The notes beneath the pieces are model-generated. The model saw only the letters and a program-made list of their open reading frames with translations, was not told the DNA's origin and did not search any database. Positions 27,576 through 37,600 of a stretch of 64,000 nt of DNA are shown piece by piece; the stretch's first letter is position 1; the number at the start of each line of letters is the position of its first letter. The translations under genes and the position numbers were made by a program. The DNA lies in assembly GCA_965249925.1 (NCBI GenBank), contig OZ252260.1:4154001-4218000 (forward strand), written 5' to 3'. The stretch is from Hoeflea_A sp965249925. GTDB lineage: Bacteria > Pseudomonadota > Alphaproteobacteria > Rhizobiales > Rhizobiaceae.

Positions 27576-28736
27576 TCAGCGTGTTTCGGTGACCGTGACC
27601 CGCTGGCCGACGGTGACGCGCTGCGGGCCCGCATCGATCAGCGCTGTGCCTTCCGGGAAGACGCCGCGCACGAAGACTCGATCGCTTTCGGCATGCAGGA
27701 TTTCGACGGAGGCTGAGCGCACCGTCTGTTGCGGATCGACGGTCAGAATGGTCCATTGGCCGCGCAAACCCTCCTTCAGGCCGGTCATCGGCACCCAGAA
27801 CCCGGTCGCATCGACCCGCTCGGACAGAATCAGCCGGGCCGTCTGGCCAAACGCCGGCTGCTCCATGGTTTCGATCTCGAATAGCGCGGTGCGGGTGCGG
27901 GTGACCGGATCGATATCCGGGCGCAGGGTGATCAGCCGTGCCGGATGGCGGCTGCCGTTGACGTCGATTTCGGCGTCCGCGAATTGCGTTTCCGTCAGAT
28001 CCAGGGGCACGCCGATGCGTACCTGCGGCTTGCGCAGTTCCACCAGGCCGAGCACACGCTGGCCGGGATTGAGCGTCTCGCCGCCGTCCACCAGGCGTTC
28101 GGTGACGCGGCCGTCAAAGGGCGCAATGATCTGTGACTTTTCAATCCGGATCGCCACGCTTTCCAGGCCGGCGTCGATTTCCGCCATGCGGGCCCGTAGT
28201 TCATCCTGACGCGACAGCGCCTGATCGAGACCGGCCTGGCTGGTGAATCCGCGTTCGGTGAGCTGGTTGCTGCGCTCGACCGTCTGCTCGGCAAATCGCA
28301 GTTGCGCCGCGGTCGCGGTTTTGGACGCGGCGAGACGGGTCTGCTCCGATTCCAGCAGCGCCAGGTCCTGGCGCGCCAGCACCTGGCCTTCGCTCACCCA
28401 GTCCCCCTCGTCGACGGAGATCGCTTCGAGCCGTCCCGACAATTCGAACGACAGCGCGACGGTTTTTTGCGGCTCGACCTGGCCGATGAAAGCACGCGTC
28501 ACACCGAATCCGCTTTCGCGGACCAGCGGCGATACCGACACCGGAATGATCGGCGCCGGCTCAGGCGTCGGCGTGGCTTCCGCCCGGCGCATCAGTTCGG
28601 CGGACCCGAACTGGACGGCAAAAATCGCCCCCGCCGCGATAACCAGTGTCAGCGCCACACGGGTCATCACCCTGATCGCGTGGCGTACGATGCCGCCTCC
28701 GTTCTGTTCTTTGACTTCACCCTGCTGCTGTGCCAT
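27576..28736 (-). CDS. RND efflux adaptor (membrane fusion protein)
   Basis: The 386-aa periplasmic adaptor has an N-terminal membrane anchor (residues 25-45), a lipoyl half (SFELSGRLEAISVDEGDWV), a coiled-coil hairpin (about 125-200), the second lipoyl half (APFDGRVTERLVDGGETL) and a beta-barrel region. It joins the RND permease to an outer-membrane channel. GAGGA precedes the ATG at 28736. It is the first gene of the pump operon, divergent from the TetR gene at 28814, and the short gap has a near-palindromic candidate operator. Confidence 0.92.
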   Translation of the reverse strand: MAQQQGEVKEQNGGGIVRHAIRVMTRVALTLVIAAGAIFAVQFGSAELMRRAEATPTPEPAPIIPVSVSPLVRESGFGVTRAFIGQVEPQKTVALSFELSGRLEAISVDEGDWVSEGQVLARQDLALLESEQTRLAASKTATAAQLRFAEQTVERSNQLTERGFTSQAGLDQALSRQDELRARMAEIDAGLESVAIRIEKSQIIAPFDGRVTERLVDGGETLNPGQRVLGLVELRKPQVRIGVPLDLTETQFADAEIDVNGSRHPARLITLRPDIDPVTRTRTALFEIETMEQPAFGQTARLILSERVDATGFWVPMTGLKEGLRGQWTILTVDPQQTVRSASVEILHAESDRVFVRGVFPEGTALIDAGPQRVTVGQRVTVTETR

Positions 28737-28763
28737 ATCCCGGTCCTCGCAAAGTTAGAGCCT

Positions 28764-28777
28764 CTTACATATGTTAG
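28764..28777. promoter_or_regulatory. Candidate TetR operator between pump and regulator genes
   Basis: CTTACATATGTTAG is a near-palindrome (12 of 14 positions), with a further TTAC at 28784. It lies between the adaptor start (28736) and the TetR start (28814), where a repressor of both would bind. Confidence 0.45.
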
Positions 28778-28813
28778 TGTTTCTTACTTTTGACAAGGGG
28801 TACGCCATCTGCG

Positions 28814-29473
28814 ATGGATTGGATCATGGGCACAGAGGAAAAAGCACGGCCGCAGGACGCTGACGGAACGGACGCCAAAACGCTGCGAAAAGCGGGCTAT
28901 CATCACGGCGATTTGCGCGCCGGCCTGATCGAGGCGACGCGCCGGCTGGTCGAGGAAAAAGGTCCTGACGGATTTTCCGTTTCCGATGCCTGCCGGCTCG
29001 CCGGGGTCTCTACGGCCGCCCCCTACAAGCACTTCAAGGACAAGAACGAAATGCTTGTAGAAGTCGTGCTGGAAGGCATGGCGCGGCACCGTGAAAACAT
29101 GCTTGCCGCCCTTGAGGGCGTACCAGAGGGGTCGCCAAAGCGGGTGACGGCCATTGGCAAGGAGTATGTCGGTTTCGCGCTGCGCGAGCCGGGCGTGTTC
29201 CGTCTGAAGTTCGGCGGATTTACCGATCGCCTCGATGACGACCGGCTGCAACAGGCGGGTGAGCAGACCTTCGGCATCCTGCTGCGCGAAGTCGCCGCCT
29301 GCCTGGGAGAAGAGGACATCACCCAGGAAGTCCGCCGGCGCGGCTTCATGCTATGGAGTTTCGTCCACGGCCTGTCGTTTATCCTCTACGACCGACGCAC
29401 CTCTGCCATGGGTGGCGAGATCGATATAGACGCCCTGCTGAGCGATATGTCCGAGCGGGTTCTCACAGACTGA
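28814..29473 (+). CDS. TetR-family regulator of the RND pump
   Basis: The 219-aa protein has a TetR N-terminal helix-turn-helix (YHHGDLRAGLIEATRRLVEE then GFSVSDACRLAGVSTAAPYK) with the usual HFKDKNEMLVEV, and a helical C-terminal ligand domain (TetR_C of the WHG type, GFALREPGVFRLKFGG). It likely represses the divergent pump operon and responds to its substrate. The start is not certain: ATG 28814, ATG 28826 and a TTG at 28790 are possible; AAGGGG lies 14 bases before the first of these. Confidence 0.88.
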   Translation: MDWIMGTEEKARPQDADGTDAKTLRKAGYHHGDLRAGLIEATRRLVEEKGPDGFSVSDACRLAGVSTAAPYKHFKDKNEMLVEVVLEGMARHRENMLAALEGVPEGSPKRVTAIGKEYVGFALREPGVFRLKFGGFTDRLDDDRLQQAGEQTFGILLREVAACLGEEDITQEVRRRGFMLWSFVHGLSFILYDRRTSAMGGEIDIDALLSDMSERVLTD

Positions 29474-29558
29474 CGACGCGTTGTTCGGAGTGTCGACTTC
29501 CATCCGTTAAGAATTCCGTCACGGGTCGTGAGGCAACCCGCTATTTGGCTGTTTTAGT

Positions 29559-29759
29559 CTACGATTTGCTGCGAGCTTTTCGTACTGAAAGCGGAGTGAT
29601 GTCGGGCCAGGCGCCTTCAACATAGGCGAGGCACTCTTCCTTCGTCCCTGTCGGACCAACCTTACGCCAGCCCGGTGGGATCGGCTTGAACGCCGGCCAG
29701 AGAGAGTGCTGTTCTTCGTCATTGATGAGGACTATGTACTCGAAGCTTTCATCGTCCAT
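29559..29759 (-). CDS. mbtH: MbtH-family NRPS partner protein
   Basis: The 66-aa protein is a textbook MbtH homologue: NDEEQHSLWPAFKPIPPGWR, then GPTGTKEECLAYVEGAWPDI and TPLS near the end, including the conserved tryptophans. MbtH proteins bind adenylation domains of peptide synthetases and are often needed for their folding and activity, notably several tyrosine-activating ones. AAGGG precedes the ATG at 29759, which lies 24 bp after the sulfotransferase stop, so the two form an operon. Together with the synthetases it makes the locus a complete NRPS system; it is the only MbtH gene in the window. Confidence 0.95.
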   Translation of the reverse strand: MDDESFEYIVLINDEEQHSLWPAFKPIPPGWRKVGPTGTKEECLAYVEGAWPDITPLSVRKARSKS

Positions 29760-29783
29760 TTGGTTTCCCTTGCATATTGGCGT

Positions 29784-30536
29784 TCAGTCAGCGGCCAGTC
29801 GATTTGCCGGCATCTGAAATTGCAGTGCTTCGGCACGCAATGAAAGGTAATAGGGCAGAGCAGCCTTGACCACACCCAGAAGATGCACCGGAACTTCAGG
29901 CAACCTGTCTTTCTCCGCAAAAAAACCGGTGCTGCTGTGGACGCTGCTGTACCAGTGTTGTGACCAGATACCGTCGAAGGCCTTTGGGCCAGGGCGCCAG
30001 AACAGCATTCGGCGTTGGTAGGGTATCCCCAGTTCAACGCACAGGGATCGAAGGGCCGCTTCGGGGGAGCATCGGATATCACTGGCATCGATCACGATCG
30101 GCGGCCGCCCGGCCAGACCTGTGGCATGGGCATACAGGCGTTCCAGTTGCGGTGCACCAATATCGTCCAGTGTCGGATTGACTCTCATCGCGTTGTAGCT
30201 GACGACCACATGCGCCGGATGCCGGATGAGAAACACGTTCCTGACATCCCTCATCCAGGACAGATCAAATTCGCCGAGTTGATGATGTGCCATCTGCTTC
30301 TGGTAGTAGACGTCAGCGCCGCCCGGCGCACCTGCCGCGCAATTGCGCGCGACGTGCTCGGGGTCCGTCTCGTAGCGGGCGACGATTTCGGCGGCCATGG
30401 GATGGTCGCTTCCAACGCGTTTGAGGTATGCGGCGTAAAACGGTTCATCCACAACCTCGGTGTCGGAACGCGATGCGAAGGAGTACATCAGCGCCGTCGA
30501 CATATGTCGAGGGCAAGACCACATCGCAATGTTCAT
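29784..30536 (-). CDS. Sulfotransferase-family protein
   Basis: The 250-aa protein starts MNIAMWSCPRHMSTALMYSF, the PAPS-binding 5'-phosphosulfate loop of sulfotransferases (SxPRxxSTxL), followed by DTEVVDEPFYAAYL. The second half keeps VRNVFLIRHPAHVVVSYN, the 3'-phosphate-binding region. This branch includes many small bacterial enzymes of unknown acceptor. The start follows CAGGG. It is co-transcribed with mbtH, which ties it to the peptide locus: the predicted tyrosines of the product are plausible acceptors for O-sulfation. That acceptor assignment is inference. Confidence 0.8.
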   Translation of the reverse strand: MNIAMWSCPRHMSTALMYSFASRSDTEVVDEPFYAAYLKRVGSDHPMAAEIVARYETDPEHVARNCAAGAPGGADVYYQKQMAHHQLGEFDLSWMRDVRNVFLIRHPAHVVVSYNAMRVNPTLDDIGAPQLERLYAHATGLAGRPPIVIDASDIRCSPEAALRSLCVELGIPYQRRMLFWRPGPKAFDGIWSQHWYSSVHSSTGFFAEKDRLPEVPVHLLGVVKAALPYYLSLRAEALQFQMPANRLAAD

Positions 30537-31008
30537 ACGCTACCCTGCAGATGATTTGAACGACCGGGCAATGATCATGCCCGCGTACGTTGTGACATGA
30601 GACAGCACTCCCAGCATCCTATAGCGCGATACTGCGGCGGCAATCTACTAAAGTGTTTCAAGAACGCACCCGCCGACGAACGCGGCAAGACGAACGCTCT
30701 TTTGCACGCTCGTCCGAAGAGTGAGTTCACATCATCTGTGGTCTACACGGTTTGTAAACGATACACGCAATTTTTGGATGGTTAAATGTTGATGGAGAGC
30801 TGGGGCTCAACGCAAGGATCGAGGAGGCCGAAGTCCCATGGCAATGAGGGAGTCGCCGTCTAACCCTTTTGGATTGCTGATACATTCGGCGCCCACGTAA
30901 CCGATGAAATTCTGGGAATGTCGGGAAATAGGCATGTCGCAGAACACTTGAGCGTGCTATGCAACGGACATTGACGAATGACATTTGGCCATTTTGAGGG
31001 AGCCTGCT
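30537..31008. other. Gene-free stretch between sulfotransferase and secreted-protein genes
   Basis: About 470 bp, more AT-rich than the flanks, separate the divergent sulfotransferase (minus) and the secreted-protein gene (plus). Short open frames exist (for example 30597-30785) but have no ribosome binding site or recognisable content. It probably holds the two divergent promoters. Confidence 0.5.
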
Positions 31009-31494
31009 ATGAAACGCCTGACCGTAAGCCTTGCCTGCCTGCTCTCATTTATCATCCCTGCCGCAGCTCAATCGACGGATATTGATATTGATGTCTGTAG
31101 CACCGGAGTTGAGGTTCAGCTTTCAGCCGAACCGCTCGTTGTTAGCCGAAAGCTGGAGGGCATTGTTCACTCCGCCACATCAGGCAGTTCGTTGGAGGGT
31201 GGATATCTCACATGCACCAGCTTCATCAAAGATGACTCATCTAAAGCGGAGAACCACCATTTCGTGTGCATCCTTCTGGAGAAGAGCAATGATCTTCTTG
31301 TCTTTGGCCCGGGCAGCACCGGCGATATGCCGACGATGACAGTGCTCGCCGGAACAGGAAAGTGGTCCGGCGCTGCCGGTGGAGACCTTGCAGCAAATAC
31401 GGTGACGGCCGTCAATGTCAACAAGCGATCGGACACCCGCAACACAATCCAAGGCTGCGTCAACTACACCGGCAAGCTGGACGTTACACAGTAG
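31009..31494 (+). CDS. Secreted protein of unknown function
   Basis: The 161-aa product begins with a clean Sec signal peptide (MKRLTVSLACLLSFIIPAAA, cleavage probably after AAAQ or AQS) and continues as a beta-rich domain with four or more cysteines likely to form disulfides. GTGKWSGAAGG is reminiscent of AOC-barrel/MoaF-like folds, but this is a weak match. GGGAG precedes the ATG at 31009. It is the only plus-strand gene inside the peptide locus, lying between NRPS2 and the sulfotransferase. Codon use and GC look somewhat lower than in the synthetases. A role in resistance to or binding of the peptide is possible but unproven. Confidence 0.7.
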   Translation: MKRLTVSLACLLSFIIPAAAQSTDIDIDVCSTGVEVQLSAEPLVVSRKLEGIVHSATSGSSLEGGYLTCTSFIKDDSSKAENHHFVCILLEKSNDLLVFGPGSTGDMPTMTVLAGTGKWSGAAGGDLAANTVTAVNVNKRSDTRNTIQGCVNYTGKLDVTQ

Positions 31495-31539
31495 GAACAA
31501 GGCGGGGGAAAACCGCAGAAGAGACAGAACCGAGACTTG

Positions 31540-31571
31540 TGTTCGGGCTGAGCGGCGCATCAGCCCGAACA
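31540..31571. terminator. Hairpin between converging secreted-protein and NRPS genes
   Basis: TGTTCGGGCTGA pairs perfectly with TCAGCCCGAACA (12 bp) across an 8-base loop. It lies between the plus-strand stop at 31494 and the NRPS2 stop at 31609, fitting a bidirectional terminator. Confidence 0.7.
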
Positions 31572-31608
31572 ATCTGGTTCATAAATGTATTGCATAACCG
31601 GCCGATTT

Positions 31609-34600
31609 TCATGACGCCTGCTGTAGCGTGGCGCCAGCTGCCAGTCTGAAGGACTTTTCCAGGGCGTTTTCAAGCGCGCGGTCCAGAATATCCTGGAGAT
31701 CTGCCGGTAATGCCGGCTTCAAAAATTGACGCGTCAAGACCTCCGCCGTGTCATTGATTCTGGTCGACTGACTGTTGACATACCAGGCAAAGGGATGGTC
31801 GGGTCGAGCGTTGATCAGCGCCTTGCACCTGCGGGCCCATTCCCAGCCGTCTTGAGCATCGAGTTCGATATCAGCACGGCGGGCCGCATCTTGAAGTTGT
31901 GTATGCGTAACCCCGGGCCAGGATGAAAGATGCAGATTTCGACCCAGTAAGGCCGGTCTATCCAGAACGCGAACAATGGCATCCGCAATCGCATCGATCG
32001 GGACCATGCGAAATCCGCTTTCCGCGTTTCTTGGGACGCAGCCAACAGCCACACAGAGGCCAAAAAACGCGTTTGCCGCGTCATGCGGGTTTATGATCCC
32101 GCGCTGGCTGTTGCCCAATATCAACGCCGGGCGCAGGATGGTGGCACGCAATCCCGATTCACGCATCAATTCGACCCGCTGCTCCGCCCAAGCCTTGGTC
32201 GTCGCGTAGCCGGTACGGTGCGGATCACGTTTTGGTACCACAGTTGATTCGGAAATCTGACCAACGGTTGCCGGCCCGAAGACACCGAGCGTCGAGATGT
32301 GGCAAAAGGTCTTTGGATTTCCGTGAACACTCAGATCAAGCAAGTCCTCAACGAGCGTGACGTTCGGGCCAACGAGTTCTTGCGCACGGTGCAGGAAATG
32401 CACCTGGGCGGCGCAGTGGACGATGGTGTCCGTTCCATCTGCAAGCGCGTCGAAGGTGTCTTCGGACAACCCGAAGCGAGGGTGCGCGTAGTCGACAGCT
32501 ATCGCGCGTAAGCTTCGTTGGCTGAGATCATTTTTCCCTGCGCCAAGGTCTTCCAACGCGTGTTGCAAACGTGCCATTGCCTCGTGCTCATTGGCCGCCC
32601 GGACCAGGCATGTGGCTGGTATCTGCTGGTCGATCAACCGCCGTAAAATGTGTCGGCCGAGAAATCCCGTAGCACCTGTCAGGATCACGCCACGGCTTTG
32701 CGATACAGCAATGGGCTGATCACGATACTCGATATCTGCTGGAGGCCTGCTGCGCGGCTCGAATATGACAAGCGACTCGATTGGCTCCTGGGGCGTATTC
32801 TCCTGAAGTTGCTCGGCGATCGCGCAAACGGTCCGGGCCTCAAAAATCCGACGCGCCGGCAATTCCCGTCCGGTCAGCCGTGCGATAGCCAGGCAAAGAC
32901 GCACAGCCAGAAGCGAATGCCCTCCAAGGGCAAAGAAGTCATCTTCGCGGCCCGCCGGCGAGCTGCCGAGCACCTCCTCGAAGGCCTCGGCCACGGCTTG
33001 TTCAACATCCGTTACCGGGGCGACGAACTCTTCCCGAGCCGACTCTCCCAACACGCCTGGAAGGGCTGCTCGATCGAGTTTGCCGGATCCGGTCAACGGC
33101 AGGTGTGTGATGCCAACGAACCGTGATGGCACCATGTGCTCAGGCAAGCGTTGACGCAACGCGCTACGCAGCGCCGTCAATTCGAATGCAGTGCTCGCAG
33201 GAACGATCCGGGGGGAGGTGGACGACGACGGCCCACCTTGCGCGACAGGCGGATGCTTTGGCACCAGATAGGCAATCAGGCTGATGTCACCAGGCGATGC
33301 GCGATCGGGAACCACGACACATGCCTGCACGTTGGGTTGCGTTTTCAGGATCGCCTCGATTTCGCCTGGCTCGATGCGCATGCCGCGTATTTTGAGTTGA
33401 TTGTCCAAACGGCCGAGGATTTGCAAGGTCCCGTTTTCGCACCACACTGCCCTGTCGCCGGTACGGTAAAGGCGCCCGCCCTCACTGCCGGAGAAGGGAT
33501 CCGCGATGAATCGCCCAGCGGTTTGGCCGGGGCGCCCGACATACCCGTGCGCGAGTTGCGTGCCCCCGATCAGCAGCTCGCCCGGAACGCCGATGGGTTG
33601 ACGCTCAAGACTTGCATCGACGACGTAGGCGCGCGTATTGACGGCCACTCGACCGACGTCGGGTTGCCGGTCGCAAAGCCGATCATCCGCGACAATTTCA
33701 CTGGACGCTACCGCATGGGTCTCGGTAGGGCCGTAGTCATTGTAAAGGCGTGCGTCAGCCAGCATTCGCAGTCTTGAGGCGATCGCGCTATCGACCGACA
33801 ACAGCTCGCCTGCAAACGTCAGGTGGAGCTCCTGAAGGGAGGCCAGACGGCGTATGACGCCGGCATCGAGGTATCGAAATTGGCTTGGCGTGATATAGAG
33901 ATTGACCGGCAGGCGGAGCGCCTCGATGTGTCCGAAATCGGTTTCCTCAAGGCTCGAGCGCACGACCATCAGCGAGGCCCCGAGGCAAAGGGCGCAGGTG
34001 ATGTCGCGGATGGATCCGTCGAACGAGATGGAGCGATGGAAAACGATCACCCCCGCGGCCCGCCTGGGCGCCCACACCTCCGCCCAATGGATGAGATTGC
34101 GCAACGTGATATGGGGCTGCAAAACCCCTTTCGGCAAGCCTGTCGAGCCCGACGTGTAGATGATGTAGGCGGGCCTGTTCAGGCTCGGTATGTCCGTGGC
34201 CGGCGGTGCGTCATCAAGGCTGTTGATATGCGCCCTGGTTGCGGGAAGGTCCACCACGAGGACATCACCGTCAACAGCAGCACCAACGGATTGGGCGAAG
34301 ACTGCCTGGGTGACGACGAGTCGAACGCCTGCGTCTTCACATATCAACCGCTGGCGGGCGGGCGGTTCGTTCGGGCTCAACGGCAGGTAAACGCCGCCCG
34401 CCTTCCAGATTGCAAGTATCGTCACGACGAGATCCCCGGACCGTTCCAGGCAGACGCCGACCGTTGTGTCCTCCCGCACGCCGAGGGCAGCAAGGTGCCG
34501 GGCGAGACGATTGGAGGTCGCCTCGAGCGCCGCATAGCTGAGCGACGTGCCGCCGTCGATGACCGCGATTGCCGCGGGATTGGATGTGGCTTGTCGTCGG

Positions 34601-37600
34601 AAGAGGTCAACAACGGTCGAGTCGTCGGATTCGAACGCCCGTTGTGTGTCGGCTTCGCCTACCGACGTGCGCAGCTCGGCTTTCTCCGTCAATGGAAGAT
34701 TGCCGATCGCGATCTCCGGCGCGGCAATCGCCGCCTGCGTCAGGCTTTGAAACGCGGCACCCAGGCGGCGCACAAGCGGCGCATCGTAGATGTCGGTGGC
34801 GTAGGCGATATCCACCCGCACACCGCTGCCGGTGGGATTGATGTCGATTACGATGTCGTATTTTGCGGCCTGCGGCCTTTTTGCGAAAACCGACACCTGC
34901 ATGTCGTCGCGCGCGTTCGCCGCTTCGTTGAGGAAAGCGTGCATCACCACAAGCACCTGAAAAAGCGGCGTCGTGTTGGCTGGCCGCGCCCCAATTGCCT
35001 CGACAACGGCTTCGAAGGGAACTTCCTGATGGGCCAGGGCCTCCAAGACGGTTGTCCGTGCCGATGTCAGCAGATCGGCGAACCTCGATTGCGGATCGAC
35101 GGTGCCGCGCAGTGCCAGGGTGTTGCCGAAATAGCCGAACACCGGCCAAAGTGCCGCGTCCGGCTTGGTGGTATGCGGTGTTCCGATGGTGATGTCATTT
35201 GATCCGCTGAGGCGCGCCAACAGCGTCCATATGATCGCAGTGAAGAACATGAAGGGGCTGGCACCCTGCGCTGCGGCGACGGATTCGATTTGTCGCCAGG
35301 TCTCCCAGGGCAATTGCGCTGCCGTAATCCGGTTTCCGGTGTAGTCGCGGTTCAGCGGCCGTGGCCGGGATACGGGCAGGTCGAGCGTGGCGGGCGCACC
35401 TTGAAGCTTTTTCGTCCAGTAGCGTAATTGGCTCGCCATAACGTCATTCATGACAGAGGATCGCTGCCAGAAGGCGTAGTCGACAAAAGACAGCCTCAAA
35501 ACGGGCAGATCCGGACTGCCGCCGCGCCGCCGTGCGTCGTAGGCCGCCATCAGTTCGCTCGGCATGATATGAGACATGGACCAGTTGTCGGCAGCGATGT
35601 GATGCACGGCCAGGCACCATACATGCAACTCGGCAGTCAGCTTGATGACAAGTGCGCGGCACGGATATTCGGCAGCCAAATCATACGGTTGGATCTGGAG
35701 ATCGATACATCGTTGCCGCGCCTCCGTGTGGAGGGCCGAAGACGGCTCATCTCGGGCCGTCCAGTCCTCGAAAACGACCGCGAGCGCACCCGCCGGATCA
35801 ACGCGCTGGTAGAGCGTGCCTTGGGCATCGACCAGGCGGGTTCTCAGCACATCGTATCTATCAAGAATGTCCTGGATCGCGCCCACCAGGGCATCGGTAT
35901 CGATTGAACCGGAAAAGGCCAGTGCGATGCCCTCGTTATAGACGGGCCGTCCCTTGTGGATTTCGTTGAGCAGCCACATGCGTTCCTGTTCGAACGAGGC
36001 GGGGATCGGTTGGTCGCGGTCGACCGGTTCCACCGGCGGCAGGGCCGGATGCTCCGGGTCGTCGTGACGCAGCCGCTCGACCAGTTCCCGCGGTGTCGGC
36101 GCCTCGAAAAGCCAGCGCACGGGGACGTCCCGTGCCAGCGCATTGCCGAGCCGGCCGCAAAGCTGGGCGGCGAAGATCGAATGGCCGCCAATGTCGAAAA
36201 AATTGTCATCGAGTCCGACGCGTTCCAGGTCGATCCGGTCGTGCGCGATCACGTCGCGCATCACGGCGCATACGAGGCTTTCCAGCTCGTCGCGCGGTCC
36301 GGCATAGTGGTGTTGCACGACATCGCCGCTGGTTTCCGGCAGGGCGGCGCGATCGACCTTTCCGGCGGCGTTGAGCGGCAGATGCGTGATGGCGACGAAT
36401 GCCGCGGGCACCATCGCGTCCGGCAGGCGTGTCTTTAGTGCCGTGCGGATCGCGTCGAGGTCGAAAACGGCGGCCGCCGACGCGGTACGCGGTGTCCGGT
36501 CCGTTTCCGGATCATCCCCGCCCAGAGCCCGGTCGAGCTTTTCGCCAAGCGTGGCGTCCGGCACCAGATAGGCGACGAGATGGGTCTGCGTCGGATCGTC
36601 CGACTGTCGGCCGATGACGGCGCAGGAAGCGACGCTGTCGAGCGCCGCGAGCGCCGCCTCTACCTCGGCCGGCTCGACACGGATGCCGCGGATTTTGACC
36701 TGGTGGTCGATCCGGCCGAGAAACTCCAGCGTGCCGTCGTCGCGCCAGCGCGCCAGATCGCCGGTCCGGTAGAGCCGTGCCCCGGGCGTGCCGGAGAACG
36801 GATCGGCGATGAAGCGCTGCGCCGTCAGCCCCGGCGCACCAAGGTAGCCACGCGTGACCCCGCTTCCGCCGATCAGCAGTTCTCCGGAAACGCCGACCGG
36901 TACAGGTGCCAGGCGTTTGTCACAGACATAAAGCTTCGTTTGGCAGATCGGCCGGCCCAGGGCGACACGGTCGGCGTTCGCCATTTCCGCAACAAGGTCA
37001 GCGGTCGCGGCGAACGTTACCGTCTCGGTCGGACCGTACCCGTTCACCAGTTTGGGTCCGTGATTCAAAGCCTTCAGCCTTGCGACAGCAACCGGATCGA
37101 TCTGTTCGCCGCCGACCAGAAGGGTCTTTAGTTTGGAGAAACAGGAGGGATCGCCGCGCATCCATGCGTGAAACAGACCGGCAGTCAGCCACGCGCCCGT
37201 GATGTGGTGCCGGTCGACAACCGCATGAAAATCGTTCGCCTTGAGCAGTTTATCGCGGCTCACCACCAATGCGCCGCCGGCTGTCAGCGGCACCCACATC
37301 TCGAAGGTTGCCGCGTCGAACGCGACATGGGCCGCATGCAGAATGCGGCCGCGTTTGTCGAGGTCGTGAAAGGGTTCACACACCAGTCGTGTGATGCCCC
37401 GGTGCTGCACGGCGACGCCCTTGGGTGTTCCGGTGGACCCCGAGGTGTAGATGAGATAGGCGAGGCTGTCGGGTCCAGGGGGGGTGGGCAACCGTGTGTC
37501 GGCGACGTCGGCGAGATGCTGCTGCGTTTCCGGTGCATCGATGGCAAGCGTCCGGCCACGGAATTCAGGCACTCGGTCGGCGCCTGTGATCACCAGCTGC

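Noticed and set aside
30597..30785. Small open frame in the gap before the secreted-protein gene
   Set aside because: No ribosome binding site, no recognisable sequence, and the region looks like promoter DNA.
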